Positions 23,741 through 34,638 of a stretch of 64,000 nucleotides of DNA are shown piece after piece. A program made the translations under genes and the position numbers. The stretch comes from Chara braunii (Eukaryota > Streptophyta > Charophyceae > Charales > Characeae): NCBI GenBank assembly GCA_003427395.1, contig BFEA01000083.1:2106526-2170525 (forward strand), read 5' to 3'. The notes under the pieces are model-generated. The model made no database searches. It was not told where the DNA came from and was given only the letters and a program-made list of their open reading frames with translations. The number at the start of each line of letters is the position of its first letter. The stretch's first letter is position 1.

Positions 23741-24666
23741 CCATTCAACTTAGAAACAATGCCTAGCATGCGTTCGATTGTACACGAACAGATTGCACAC
23801 TTCTCTTTTTTTTGGGCATGTGACTAAGCCATTCAACTTAAGAAACAATGCCTAGTCGCCCTTAGCTGTTCAAATATCGAAGATTTAATAATTCTCTGGC
23901 TTGTGTTTAAAGTATGGGAAGGGGACTGAGTCATTTAACTTAGAAACAATCCTTAGCTTGCCCAATTTATTTCCAATTATGCTCTCGATTTTATCTCTCT
24001 TCTTAGTGACATAGCTTAAGCTGAACCATTTGACTCAGAAACAATATTCAGTTGCCTGTTCATATGCAAAGAAATAAAGTATTTTCAATTATACTCTTTT
24101 GTGCTTAGTGTGTGGCTTTAGGCTAAACCATTCAACTTAGAAACAATGCTTAGCCCTTCACAAATATCCTCCCTCAAAATAAAACAAGCGACTAAACCAT
24201 TCAACATATAATCAATGTCCAGTCTATCCCAAATCACACAAAAGCATGAAGTTGGACCATTCAACCCAACTTCAGTCAGAAACCCCAAAAGAAACAGATA
24301 GACCACGCCATTCATCTTAGAAACAATGCTTGGCCTAAAAAGTTAGACAGGTAAACCCTTAGAAATAAAAACAGCAACCAGACCATTTAACTTAAAAATA
24401 ATGCGTGGTCCTTCATAAAACAAGCAAGACATAACACTAGTACCTATGCCTCGTGGGAAAATAGCGGGCTTCGCGTGGGTCTCCGACCTTTTTGGAGACC
24501 GAAATGAGACGACGATCGCCGATTAGATTTATCAAAGGGAGTCGTCGCCGGGTCCGACCTCCAAATTTTTAGGAGTTTGGGAGAATATTCTCTTTTGCGT
24601 ACTTTCCCAACACTGGCGGAGGTAATAGTGTAGCATTGGGCCATTCAACTTACAAACAATGTTCAA
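23741..24666 (+). repeat. Iterated motif CCATTCAACTTAGAAACAAT, 10 spaced copies
   Basis: Copies start at 23741, 23829, 23931 (one base shifted), 24026, 24128, 24197, 24257, 24308, 24383 and 24641. Spacing is 51-102 bases except for the last (258). The motif is much better conserved than the spacers, which is unusual for a simple minisatellite. No ORF spans it. Confidence 0.8.
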
Positions 24667-25434
24667 CCTTTTATTGACCTGGTCAAAAGCATGCAAAACC
24701 AGCTTCCTCCTACCTTCGGCCAGTTCATCCTTTAGTTCGATTTCAATCAAAACAAAATGAAACTGAAATTTACGCATGCGTTTTTTTCAATTGATCTGAT
24801 AAAGTTCTGAAAAGGAAAAAAAAGTCATACAGGAACGAATGCATATCTCTCAAACAAACTAGAGAGATGTAAAGGCAGGGGTATAGTGGGTATACACTAC
24901 GCAAAGAGGTTATGCCTGATAATTCTCTGCCTCTGGAACCTCGCCTAGGTTTCAGCATTGTTGCTGTCGTCAATGGGGCAAACCTTCATAGAGGCCTTCA
25001 CACAGGTTATGGGTTTCCAATGCCACTTGCCACCTCCCTCTCGTAACCAATAGACTAGAGTGAGAGTAAGAAGGACAAAAAAAAAATCATTAAGTCTCTC
25101 AGATACAAGGAAGGCGCACTCAGACTCGCTTGAGAGACCCTTGGTGTCTTCAAGTCTGAGGGTCTTGCAATGGTGGCCAATCGCCAAGAATAATTGAAGT
25201 CGAGATCGCGGTTGAAAATTCGTCGCAACATCCAACAACCCACTGTGCTTTTGACGGTGAGTGCAGTCACGGTAGCGATAATGTTAACGAGGAAGTACCT
25301 ATCGAATGAGAAACTTATGAGATCGACGTCTATGGGTCGTTCTCCACTACTCATGAAAGTGCAAAATGAGGATGAATCTTCCAGTAAAATACTGAGAAAT
25401 GTATTGCCTTCCGGCTACGTCCTCGGCTGTCGAA
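24667..25434. other. Unassigned segment
   Basis: No recognised feature. Short ORFs only. Confidence 0.4.
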
Positions 25435-25870
25435 ATCAAATAAAAACGAATGAATGGTCCCGCATAACATATTCAGCAATCAAACAGCATCATACATATG
25501 AGTCCAGATAGTCGTGACCTCGGACCAACAACAGAATTGCATCACGAGATTCACCAAATAAGAACACACCAAGAGTTCATAATTGACAATGCTGAAATAG
25601 TCCCGACATCATCATCAACGAAGAACCAGAGTTGATATCCTATCTGGCACTTGGCGCCCAGACTACATGTGGCAGATCCTATCTAGCCTATACTACAAGG
25701 CCGAAGTTGACGACAATAGCTCTTCGAAGTACGAGCATACAACGACCAATGTCGCACGCTTCCAGTACCAGGTATGTCTCTCGCCTTACTCACAACCTCG
25801 TTCCCCAACACACAGATGCCACTTGCACCCAAGGACCACCCTGCGCCACACCCAGCTTACAATAGCGTAG
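25435..25870 (+). repeat. Module family A, isolated copy
   Basis: Body CAGCAATCAAACAGCATCAT, then CATCATCATCAACGAAGAACC, then the exon-like frame VDILSGTWRPDYMWQILSSL continuing through AEVDDNSSSKYEH to FQYQ, ending at CAG followed by GTATGT. It lacks a long (TAA)n tract. It stands apart from both arrays, next to the 26.4-kb gypsy relic. Confidence 0.8.
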
Positions 25871-26396
25871 CTCGACTATGGCTGCCTGCTCCTTCCCTGC
25901 TCGCCCGTGAGCGCCAGCCAGCAAATAGCGCAACAGCGCTTGCACAACATGCAACCAGCACCCCAATGCCGAATGAGGAGGCAGGCCCTTTGCTATATCG
26001 AAGTGGCCTGCCTGCGTCCAGTCCTAGGAAGTTTCCAGTAGGCCTCGGTAGCCTGAGGCCCAACATGATCGAAGACAGGCCTGGGGCCTGAAGTGGTTGC
26101 ATGCGCCCAACTGCCTTTGGCATGTTTTCGGTCGAGTCCCTGTACCCAGCCCAGGGCCTGCTTTCCATACATTCATAAAGGCGGGCCAGGGCCTGGATTC
26201 TTTCAACCAATTGGCGCTGCGCAACTGCCTGAAATTTGCTTAGTTGCGTGGTAGCCGAAACAAGGCCCTGAGGGCCTCGTCGAGCCTACCTTCACTTAGG
26301 GCAGCCGACAGGCATCGATAAAGAGGCCAAATGGGGCCCATAGAGGCAATAACCTCGCATTCCCTCCTCCTTAGCTTCAACAGTCCTCTGAGAAGC
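25871..26396. repeat. GGCCTG-rich repeat segment
   Basis: Many copies of GGGCCTG or AGGCCTC. The block CTTCACTTAGGGC also occurs at 38500 within the array, so this is part of the module family. Confidence 0.5.
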
Positions 26397-28285
26397 TCAG
26401 CCTTCAACCATAGGGCGCTTTTCCTTCTGCAGAGATTTCTCGTAGTGGGCTACAACCTGTGGAGCGGTCTGCATGAGTTCCTCCCTTGTAAACCAGCGGT
26501 CCTCCTTCGGATCAATGTGATGCCGGAACCGAACGCGGTACTGCACCTTCGGTTTCGGAGGACGTCCTTTACCTGTTGGTCTTGTCGTTGGCAGTTGCCT
26601 GTGATCCAGGATATCAACGATGTCCACCTCTCCGGGCAGCATTGAGCGGCGAGATGGAAACTGATCAGTTTCTTTGAAAGGTGCAAGTTTGGAGGCGTGA
26701 AAGACGAGGTAAGTACGAAAATGACCTGGGATTCGGATTACATAAGATGGCCCATCTGGATCAGTCCCGACAATATCTAAGACTTCCCATGGTCCAAAGT
26801 ACTGTGGCATGAGTTTACGGGAAATCCCGTACTCCTGTCCCAGTTCTGAGGACTTTACCCAAACTCTGTCCCCAACCTGAAACGTAGAAGGTCGGTGGTG
26901 TCTGTTCTCAGACTCTATCATTGCTGCCTGTGCCTTCTACATCTGCTCTACCGCCTGCTGCATTTTTTGTTCATATCTGTAGGCAAACTCTAAAGTACCC
27001 GGTGCAACAGTTGATTGATTATCAGGGAGGAGAAAGTCTAGGGGTAGTCTAGGCTTGAAAGTTAATAGTAAACTGTTCGGGCTCACCCCAGTTGCGATGT
27101 GTACAAAATTGTTGTACAGGCTGGCGATGAGAGCAAGCTTCTCATCCCAGTCCACCTGTTGGGCTTGATGTAATGCCTCAATAGGTGTTGTACAACTCAA
27201 TTCAATTGCTCGGCCTGGCCGTTGGCCTTTGGCTGGTTCCCAAAAGTCATTTGCAACTGAGTTCCTTGCTCTGCAGCAGCGGCCTTCCATAATCCACTTG
27301 TAAATCGGACATCCCTGTTATTGATAATAGACTTCGGTAAACCAAAGTCTCTAACCCAGTTCTGTTTGAACATTCGGATTACATTCTCCGTCTTTGCTGT
27401 TTCCGGCATTGGTACTAAGCTAGCATACTTACTAAATCTATCCACGATGACGAAGATGTGTCGCATACCACTCTTGCTAGTGACCAGAGTATCCATGAAG
27501 TCCATGGACAGACTCTCACTAGGCCGTTCCGAAATCAGAAGGAGCTTCAAAAGCCCAAGAGGAGCCTGTGTATGTGGCTTGTCCCTCTGACAGACTTGAC
27601 AAGTCTCCACGTACAGCTGGGCATCTTGCATCATCGTAGGCCACCGGAATTGCTGCAGCAGATTAGCTGCTGTCTTCTTGTACCCAAAATGGTCGGTGGC
27701 ATCATGACACTCACCTAAAAATAAACTACGCAAAGACTCGCTATTAGGGATACACAATCGTTTATTCCCTGCGTTCTCAAGGAAAAACAAGCCATTGACC
27801 AATTCAAACTCGGAAGAGGTCTTCTTGTAGTACATACCTAACAGCATGTCCATGGGGAGTTTGTTACTCACTAGGAACGAGACGCGATCTCTCAATTCCC
27901 CTCCCGCGTACGGGAAACAACACTCTACATCCTGGAGGTAGTCATTGACTACCATGCGCTGTTTGTTGGCACAGGTTGACTCCACAGGTCGACTTAGGCG
28001 CTGCACTCGCCCCTGTAAATGCAGCCTCTCAACGCACGCGCGACTGATAAAGTTTATAGTCGAGCAAGTGTCATAATAGGGCCCAGCCTTGCGACCGCCA
28101 ATGACAACCTCGCTGACGAACAGCTCACCCTTCGGGGCTTCGACCAGGGCCGTCCAAGAAGCTAGTGGGTCTGATCTAGACCACTCCTCCTCTAGCTTTT
28201 GTAAGGACTCAAACACATTCATTGAACAGAGGCTCGATGAGTCTGAACGTGTTTGTGGGTCGACGCCTCCTTTCGCCTCGTTCAT
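26397..28285 (-). pseudogene. Ty3/gypsy relic: protease fused to integrase, RT and RNase H missing
   Basis: A 362-codon frame (27197-28285) starts with a retropepsin-like region in which the catalytic loop reads YYDTCSTINF and the flap end LLGM. It passes straight into the integrase HHCC zinc finger (HDATDHF, then CQVCQRDK) and core (MDFMDTLVTSK, NNRDVRF, NGQAEQLN). Reverse transcriptase and RNase H are absent. After a frameshift near 27200 the integrase continues (LYNNFVHIATGVSPN), and a third frame (26397-26921) holds the C-terminal GDRVWV and KLMPQYFGPWEVL region plus a chromodomain-like tail (YRVRF, EDRWFTREEL). The second catalytic Asp appears as Asn (NNRD instead of the usual SDRD). It is non-functional. 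Confidence 0.9.
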
Positions 28286-28466
28286 TATCCGGAGTACATC
28301 AAACCTCTTTTCGTCTCATTCATTACCTGGAGTACATTAAACCTCCTTTCGCCTCATTCATTACCCGGAGTACATCAAGCCTCCTTTCGTCTTATTCATT
28401 ACCCGGAGTACATCAAGCCTCCTTTCGTCTCATTCATCACCCGAAGTCCATCAAGCCTCCTTTCAA
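28266..28466 (+). repeat. 38-bp minisatellite, 5.3 copies
   Basis: Unit CCTCCTTTCGCCTCATTCAT followed by TACCCGGAGTACATCAAG. Units start at 28266, 28304, 28342, 28380 and 28418, with a partial at 28456. Confidence 0.95.
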
Positions 28467-28830
28467 CTTTCCTTTTCTCGCTGCCCCTTCTCCCCCCTCG
28501 AGCCTTGCCATCCCAAGCACCCTTTGGCTGATCCTCCTTCCATCCCGTGCCAACCAGGTCCCTTTTCCGACTTCCGTCATCCTCAATGCCACTTTTACTC
28601 GGTTCTTCGGCCCGCGCAATCCATGTTTCCCATCATCCTCTCCTCAATCTCAATCTCAGCCAACTTCACATGTATTTCTTCCAGGTTATTCTGCCCGGCT
28701 TTTCTCTTGTTCTGCCTATCACATGCATGTCTCCCTCATTTGACCTTTCTTGTACCCAAGCTCAATCAATTTTACATGCACATTACCCAGTCCATTTCAT
28801 ATGTGTCTTTCTTATGGTCATCTTACCAGA
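28467..28830 (+). other. Degenerate upstream part of the 62-bp repeat field
   Basis: Pyrimidine-rich. Weak echoes of the 62-bp unit occur (TTCACATGTATTTCTTCCAG, TTTACATGCACATTACCCAG). No gene. Confidence 0.4.
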
Positions 28831-29170
28831 CTTTTCCCAAGCTCACGCAAAATCAATTACACATGCCTTTCTCTTCTGGACATCTTGCCAGACTTTTCTC
28901 AAGCTCACGCAAAGTCAATTACACATGCCTTTCTCTTCTGGACATCTTGCCAGGCCTTTCTCAAGCCTACGCAAAGTCAATTACACACGCCTTTCTCTTC
29001 TGGACATCTTGCCAGACCTTTTTCAAACCCAACAAAGTGAATACGTACATTTCTCTTTTGGACATCTTGTCAGGCTTTTCTCAAGCCCACACAAAGTCAT
29101 TTTCACAACCATTTCTCTTCTGGACATCTTGCCAGACCTTTCTCAAGCCCACGCAAAGTCAATTACACAT
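28831..29170 (+). repeat. 62-bp minisatellite, about 5.5 copies
   Basis: Unit TTTTCTCAAGCTCACGCAAA, GTCAATTACACATGCC, TTTCTCTTCTGGACATCTTG, CCAGAC, starting near 28831 and 28893. The fourth unit is shortened. The period is not a multiple of three, so the 297-codon ORF across it is an artefact. Confidence 0.95.
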
Positions 29171-29560
29171 TGAGGCCGTGAAAACTCACAAAACAAAAAA
29201 ATGGAACAAAGCTCTTGGCGTGATTGCAGCTGTATACATTATCGGAAGTGTAAGTGTGAGTGTGCCCTCAATGAGGGTATCTCAACCCCGTGGCCAGGTT
29301 GTCAGATTTCAGAAACTCAAAAAAAAAAAAAAAAAAAAAAAAAACATGGATTTGGCCGTGAAAATGGCAAGATACATTCCTGTAAGTGCCAATGTGATCA
29401 GGGTTACAACCCTCTGAGGGAACACAGCTTGAGCAGATCACGGATTCAGATTGTCAAAGTCGAGAAAATGAAAACAAGAAGAAAAAAAACGAAAACATGG
29501 ATTCGACCTTGAAAATGGCAGGGTACATCAGTGTTACAATCATCTGAGGAAACAATACTA
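29171..29560 (+). repeat. About 150-bp repeat with A runs
   Basis: GGCCGTGAAAA, AACATGGATTTGGCCGTGAAA and AACATGGATTCGACCTTGAAA mark three variant starts near 29171, 29343 and 29495. GCAGATCAC closes units two and three. An A run lies at about 29318-29344. Confidence 0.65.
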
Positions 29561-30322
29561 CAGCAGATCACAGATTCCGCCCTGCCTCGTTGGCAGGGTG
29601 CTCATAACAAACAAATACAAAATAAAAAAAAGAAAACAACAAGTTTGAGAACGTGACCGTCTTTGATGTAAGATGCATGCAAGACTGTGAGCACGGTCTC
29701 CTAGACATCCCTGCATGATATCATTGCAGTGCAAAGGCCTGCTTTTTTTCCTTTCTCTTTCGTGCACGGGCAAAAAAAAAAAAAACGACTTTTGGGACTT
29801 GTGCCCATATGTTGATACAGGCATAACTGCAAGGTCAAGGTGAACCAGATGTCCCGACCCCAGCACCCGTGTTGGTCTAAGCGGCTCGAGGACGTGTATC
29901 GAGCTCTGTTTCTGGCAGATTGGGCAGGTCTGGCAGTACGTGGCTACCATACATGCCATGCCTGGCCAGTAATAGAGCGGTGTCATCTTTGCAAGACTTC
30001 CTTTGGACGATTGGTGTCCCCCTGCCAGTCCGTCGTGCATTGCCTGGATCACATCCAGCTGCCTAGACCTCCTGCACACAACTCTTCTAGGCATAACACC
30101 TTCCTCCCTTTTAAACAGATGGCCACTCCTTAGGACGTACATCTCGGCCTCCTCCCTTGCTTTAAGGCTGACTTCCATGGGTTGTTTGTTTCCTACCAGC
30201 AACAACCCAATCTCCCGAAAAATCCCTTCGTATATCTGAAGATAGAAAAACTCCCTTTTTGGTCCTCGTCCTTTCTCTCCTGCATCTGGTTTTCCATCTG
30301 CTGCAACTCCCTTCGTTCCCAA
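29558..30322 (-). pseudogene. Ty3/gypsy integrase N-terminal part, truncated
   Basis: The minus frame contains a linker (RKEFFYLQIYEGIF-like in one frame) and the integrase HHCC zinc finger: HDGLAGGHQSSKG, then YYWPGM and CQTCPICQK, followed by the start of the catalytic core (HLDLAVMPVSTYGHKSQK). Homology ends at an A/T homopolymer near 29775-29790, after which the frame reads into unrelated DNA. The second Asp and the Glu of the DDE triad are therefore lost. It lies downstream of the RNase H remnant on the same strand. Confidence 0.85.
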
Positions 30323-30658
30323 GACTCCACTAGGCTCATCACGACTTCTCGACCTCCCTCAACCGCCATTGCTATCAACTCCTCCTTTGGTTCTACTACC
30401 GCTCCCCACGAATCCCTCTCCTCCTTGCGTCCTCGAGTGGTGACTGGTGCTTCTCTAAGTTCTGCTATTACGGCAACAACCCCCTTTTCCAAGGTCTGGA
30501 TCAACAACTCTCCCGTCGCGCATCCTTCGCCCATCATTTCATTATCCACTGTGAGTGTCCATCCTTCATATTCAAGGAACACATCTATGGGCTCCGCGTC
30601 TTTCACTCCTTCGGGCGTGATACAGGTCCGACTCAGCCCATCGACCTTGTTTCTGAGT

Positions 30659-31092
30659 TCAACAATTCATTCGATCTTGTAATCGAACTGCCAGATAAAT
30701 CATACCCACATCCCCACCGTCGGGTCTGTAGGTTTGTAATTCTTTAGAGCTCCAGCGACATTCGTTGGGTCGATTCTTAGGATGAACCGCCTCCCAAATA
30801 GGTAGGCTTGGAAGGTATTGAGGCAATGCAAAATGGTTAGGAGCTCCTTCTTGAACTGTGAGTACCACCGTTCTGCGGAGTTCAGGGTTCCACTTTCGAA
30901 CCTAATCGGCCTCTCTTTTCGTTCCTTATCCCTTTGAGTCAGTACGCCTCCTACGGCCAAGGGTCCTCCGTCCGTTTCTAGGATGAATGGCCGTCCCACT
31001 TTGTCATTAAAACAGGGCGCTGACAAGGCGACCCGCTCAATGTTAGTATGTCCTTGAGGGATTGGACGACTCCTTCTCGTTCCTCCGTCCAA
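30659..31092 (-). pseudogene. Ty3/gypsy RNase H remnant
   Basis: Carries the RNase H start (RPFILETDGGPLAVGGVL, with the catalytic Asp in ETDGG), then ERPIRFESGTLNSAE, YSQFKKELLTILHCL and LFGRRFILRIDPTNV. These are standard for the RNase H domain of Ty3/gypsy pol. A frameshift near 30860 moves the end (NYKPTDPTVGMWV) into another frame. Upstream it joins the RT connection domain. Confidence 0.85.
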
Positions 31093-32182
31093 CCCATGGT
31101 CCCTTCTTCTCTGATCATGACCCGGATAGGCTCAACAATATTGGCAAAACTTTTAATGAAAATCCTCCAAAAGACGACCACGCCCAAGAATGCTCTTACT
31201 GCCGTTGTTGTGCGCAGGGGTGTTGGCCACTGTGATATCTTGTCTGTTTTCGCCGGATCTGGCTTCCTGTCGTATGCGCCACAACGAAACCCCAATATGG
31301 TCACTTCCGGTATTGCCAGAATACTCTTTGGTCCGCTAGCCGTGATATTGTATACTAAGAATCGGCGGAGTAAGTCCTTGATGTCCTGTAGATGGTCCCA
31401 TATAAATTGTCAAATTCCTGGTTGGACTTCCGTCTCGTCCTTCTCTTGGACGCCTTTGATTGGGTTGTCATCGATGTAGGGCTCACACTTCTCTGGGAAC
31501 ATGTTTCCGGCTACGGCGAGCATCCTCCGTTGCGCTTCGGCTACCGCGTTCGTGAAGCCCATAGGGGTTACCTGCATCTGCAACTGTCCTACGGGGGTGT
31601 GCATTGCGGTGTACGGCCTCTCCCGAGCATCCAACGGAAGCTGGTCGTACCCTGAATACAAATCTACCAAGAAGTAAATGTTCCGGCCGACATGGGATTC
31701 TGCTAATAAATCGGCCTGAGGTAGCGAACTAGCATCTCGGATGGTTACTGCATTCAACTTCTGCAGATCCTGAATCCATCTCAGCGTCTTGTTGGGTTTT
31801 GAAAGACAAACCACCTATTCGCGTACGGTGACGCCGTAGGCTCTGTGACGAAGGAGTCCATCTTTGCTCGAAGGAGGTATGTCACTTCCCCCGCTATCCT
31901 AAATTCATAGGACGGACCCTTGTCATTCCAGCACTCATGCTCTACTGTGTGGATTCTGACCGGAGGAATTAGCTTTGCGTCCAACCGCCCCTTTTGGTGA
32001 TCACTAAAGGCAAATGCTAGATGAAATTTCTGACAGGTTCTTTTGATCAGGCGGGTTTCTTCTTCCGTTAAGAATCCCTCTAGTCCTATCTTCATTGTAT
32101 CAACTACCTCATCTGGTGTCCGATGCCCTTTCGTCGCTCGCCTCTCTCGGATCACTCGAAGGACTTCCTCATCCTTCTCCAT
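30978..32182 (-). pseudogene. Ty3/gypsy reverse transcriptase remnant
   Basis: Three minus-strand frames in order. At 32182-31781 is the RT N-terminal region (DAKLIPPVRIHTVEH, ASPYANRWFVFQNP). At 31814-31410 are fingers and palm (LRWIQDLQKLNAV, LVDLYSGYDQLPLD, AMHTPVGQLQMQVTPMGF, catalytic box EPYIDDNPIKG). At 31304-30978 is the thumb (VTILGF-like MTILGFRCG, FLGVVVFWRIFIKSFA). The YxDD box is intact (YIDD), but frameshifts separate the pieces. RNase H follows directly. Confidence 0.92.
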
Positions 32183-32277
32183 AGCCTCTTCCTTAGATGT
32201 CTCTAGCAGGATCGAGATCGGCTTCGCTTTCTTCCCTACTGGCTTGTACTTTCGAACACTTCATTCCTGGATGTTTC

Positions 32278-32673
32278 TCATAAAAAATGAATGGTCGGGG
32301 TTACTCCTGTTGCCTCCGCGACTCGTGGTTGAATACTGACTATTTTCCCATTCAGACAATACCCCTTTTGTACTTCTCCTTCAAATTTGGCCAGTGCCGC
32401 CGGGTCTACCCCTACTTTGTGATACCGGATAGCTTTGATGAGCTGCAATAGGTCGGGGACCTCGAGTGCGATTTCCGGTACCTTCTTCAACACCTCTTTC
32501 CGCCTGGGCAGGCTGGCCCCAAGTTTGACTTTTGACTCCCTTTCTGCCACCATAACACCTAAACTCTGATTCTCAATAAAAAAAAGGAGCAAAACAATAA
32601 TTGTCCTCCTGCCTTCTCTTCTTCTGGGACAGGCCCATCTTGATCCAGTCTTTCTTATTGAATGCTTCCTCAA
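32278..32673 (-). pseudogene. Protease-RT linker of the second gypsy relic
   Basis: A 131-codon minus frame between protease and RT. It includes LPRRKEVLKKVPEIALEVPD and VGVDPAALAKFEGEVQKGY, without a recognised domain. By position it is the variable spacer of the polyprotein. A poly-A/T stretch near 32575 suggests local frameshifting. Confidence 0.6.
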
Positions 32674-33304
32674 TCATAATTTCTACCTTTTTCTCTCATA
32701 CCCTCCATTCGCGCAAAAGCCCCCTTCCGTGTGCTATCTTCAAACGATGGCGACCACGTTGCTAACTTCCCTTTGGGCGGGTCCCCTGTGGTCCCGATGA
32801 GTCGGAGGAGCTCCCCATGGCCAGTTACTGGGTCCTCTCGGTCTACCATGTATGTGCCATCATGGAGATGCATCCCTATCATTTCTACATTGGCGCACCA
32901 TGGTCTCCCAAGGATTATGTCATGGTCCATCTCGTCTAGCACGATCATCCGTTGAAATGACCAAATCGACTCCCTGATGCCTGCCGTGACTGCACATTTG
33001 GTGACGTATCCTGAAAAAGAGATCTCGCCGCCAACCCCTCGGATGCTCCCCATTACTTGTTGTTAACCACACAGCCGATAATCGTCGCAAAATCTCTTCT
33101 TATGCGTGTGATTTCTGCCCCCCCATCTACTAGTGTGTCCGTGTGATGTGTTTCGATCTGCACTTTCAGCCTCGCTACAGGCAGCGCATGGAAACTGAGC
33201 TTTGTTCCCGGTGGAGCCCTCATAACCTCCCCGCCTTCGGGTCTGGCAAGCTCAGGCGGATGTCTGCAAAAGCCTTCTCGAGATCCTTCAAATCCCTGGG
33301 ACAC
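32670..33304 (-). pseudogene. Ty3/gypsy retropepsin remnant
   Basis: The first frame (33304-33053) has VARLKVQIETHHTDTLVDGG followed by AEITRIRRDFA, the catalytic loop in which D-[ST]-G has become DGG. The second frame (33053-32670) has the C-terminal half with the hallmark DIILGRPW and a downstream D-G-T-Y block. A frameshift separates the two. Retropepsin would process the Gag-Pol polyprotein. This copy is inactive. Confidence 0.85.
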
Positions 33305-34053
33305 CTTTGAAGATTAGCGACTTCTTGCGGAGCTTCCTCCTATCTTTCTTCTTCCGACGATTCGGGGTTTTCATCTATCTCTACTCGCCGCCGAGTCAAT
33401 AGTTGTCTAAGCCCTTTGAGCAACCTGGGACTGACCTGCAACATGGTCTGAAATGATATTGACACCATGGTTACCTGCAATTTGCTAAGGGTGTCATCGA
33501 TCTCAGGCATGGTTAAGATCGAAATTTGTTACCTGTACTTTTTCTTAATAGCAATGACCTTGTCTGTAGGCTCCTCTTCCCTAGGCTTCCCATAAATTTT
33601 CTCGGGCTTCCCGGCCTCGGGCTTTGCCTGGGGCGTGGAGCCTCCAGCAACCTCCTCCATCACGGCGTCACAGATAATCCTTCTTCCAGCTGTCTTCATA
33701 CACCTGCTCTATCACGAACGTAGGCAAGGTCCATCTCTATCACGAACGTGGACGCCTCCATACACCTGCTCTATCACGAACGTAGGCAAGGTCCATCTCT
33801 ATCCTTGTATAGGGTAGAGATCTAGTTTTGGGGCCCCAAATATTATGCGCACCAGGGATTGACTTCCTCCCACGGAACTGCCCAGTCTTCGTCTCACAAT
33901 AAATCTCGCTAAAGCTCCGTACTTCCACCAGGTTCTACTAACACCAACAAGCGTTAACCCTATCTCCAGGTCTTGAGATCTATCGAACACAAGATGTCCT
34001 ATAGACTTCACTTGTAGGTCATTGCTCGTTTCCCTATTCTCTAAAGTCACCGT
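33305..34053 (-). other. Probable gag remnant with a 61-bp tandem repeat
   Basis: By position it should hold gag of the 29.8-33.3 kb relic. Only short minus-strand frames remain (for example LRATTVTLENRETSNDLQ near 34070-34020). CTGCTCTATCACGAACGTAG occurs twice, 61 bp apart (33705 and 33766). The segment ends abruptly at the LTR start at 34054, so the large element seems to have inserted here. Confidence 0.45.
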
Positions 34054-34623
34054 TGTCGCGCGCAGTGGTCCCATACCCAGACGCAGAGTAAATTTTTGTG
34101 TCGGACCTCACGGTCGTGTCACGCAGGAGTCTCCTTTTGTCACCTTTACTAAAACACCACTCCGACCGTGCGCGCGTGCTATACCTCTCGCGACTCCCTA
34201 CGACAGGTTAGGAATCCCGCGAGGTACAACAGTACCTCCACCTGCGGGAGCTGTCACCATCCCTTAGGTGGGCGTATCCCTGCTGAGCTACTGACCCACG
34301 TGCGAAGGGTTTTACATGCAATCGCAGAGGTAGGCCAGCCGAGGGCGTTTTCTCGATCGTCGTAGCATAGGCATACGCGCGGTAGAACGCCTGAAGACTG
34401 ACCCGTATGTCGAGCCCCGAGGTGCTAACTCTCTGGACCGACTATCTAATCAGGTCGACTTCTCGGACAGTCTTCCACGCCTAGTTAACTATGACAATGT
34501 CTCAACGTTTACTTTGCTCATCATGTGAGAATGCCAGGATCGATCCCTTTGTAGTCTCCTATTCTGTCAAATAGAAGCCTAGACAAATGACTTTCCGAGC
34601 CGACCAACTACGATCCCATTCAC

Positions 34624-34638
34624 AAATATATATAAATC
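34624..34638 (-). promoter_or_regulatory. Candidate LTR TATA box
   Basis: The minus strand reads TTTATATATATTTG, about 575 bases before the LTR 3' end, a plausible promoter position. In the 5' LTR the same place is a long (TA)n run. Confidence 0.5.

Noticed and set aside
23741-24666. CRISPR-like array of repeats and spacers
   Set aside because: Repeats are imperfect, spacing varies from 51 to 258 bases, there are no cas genes, and the context is eukaryotic.
28524-29417. 297-codon plus-strand ORF
   Set aside because: It runs through a 62-bp minisatellite that is open in all three frames.
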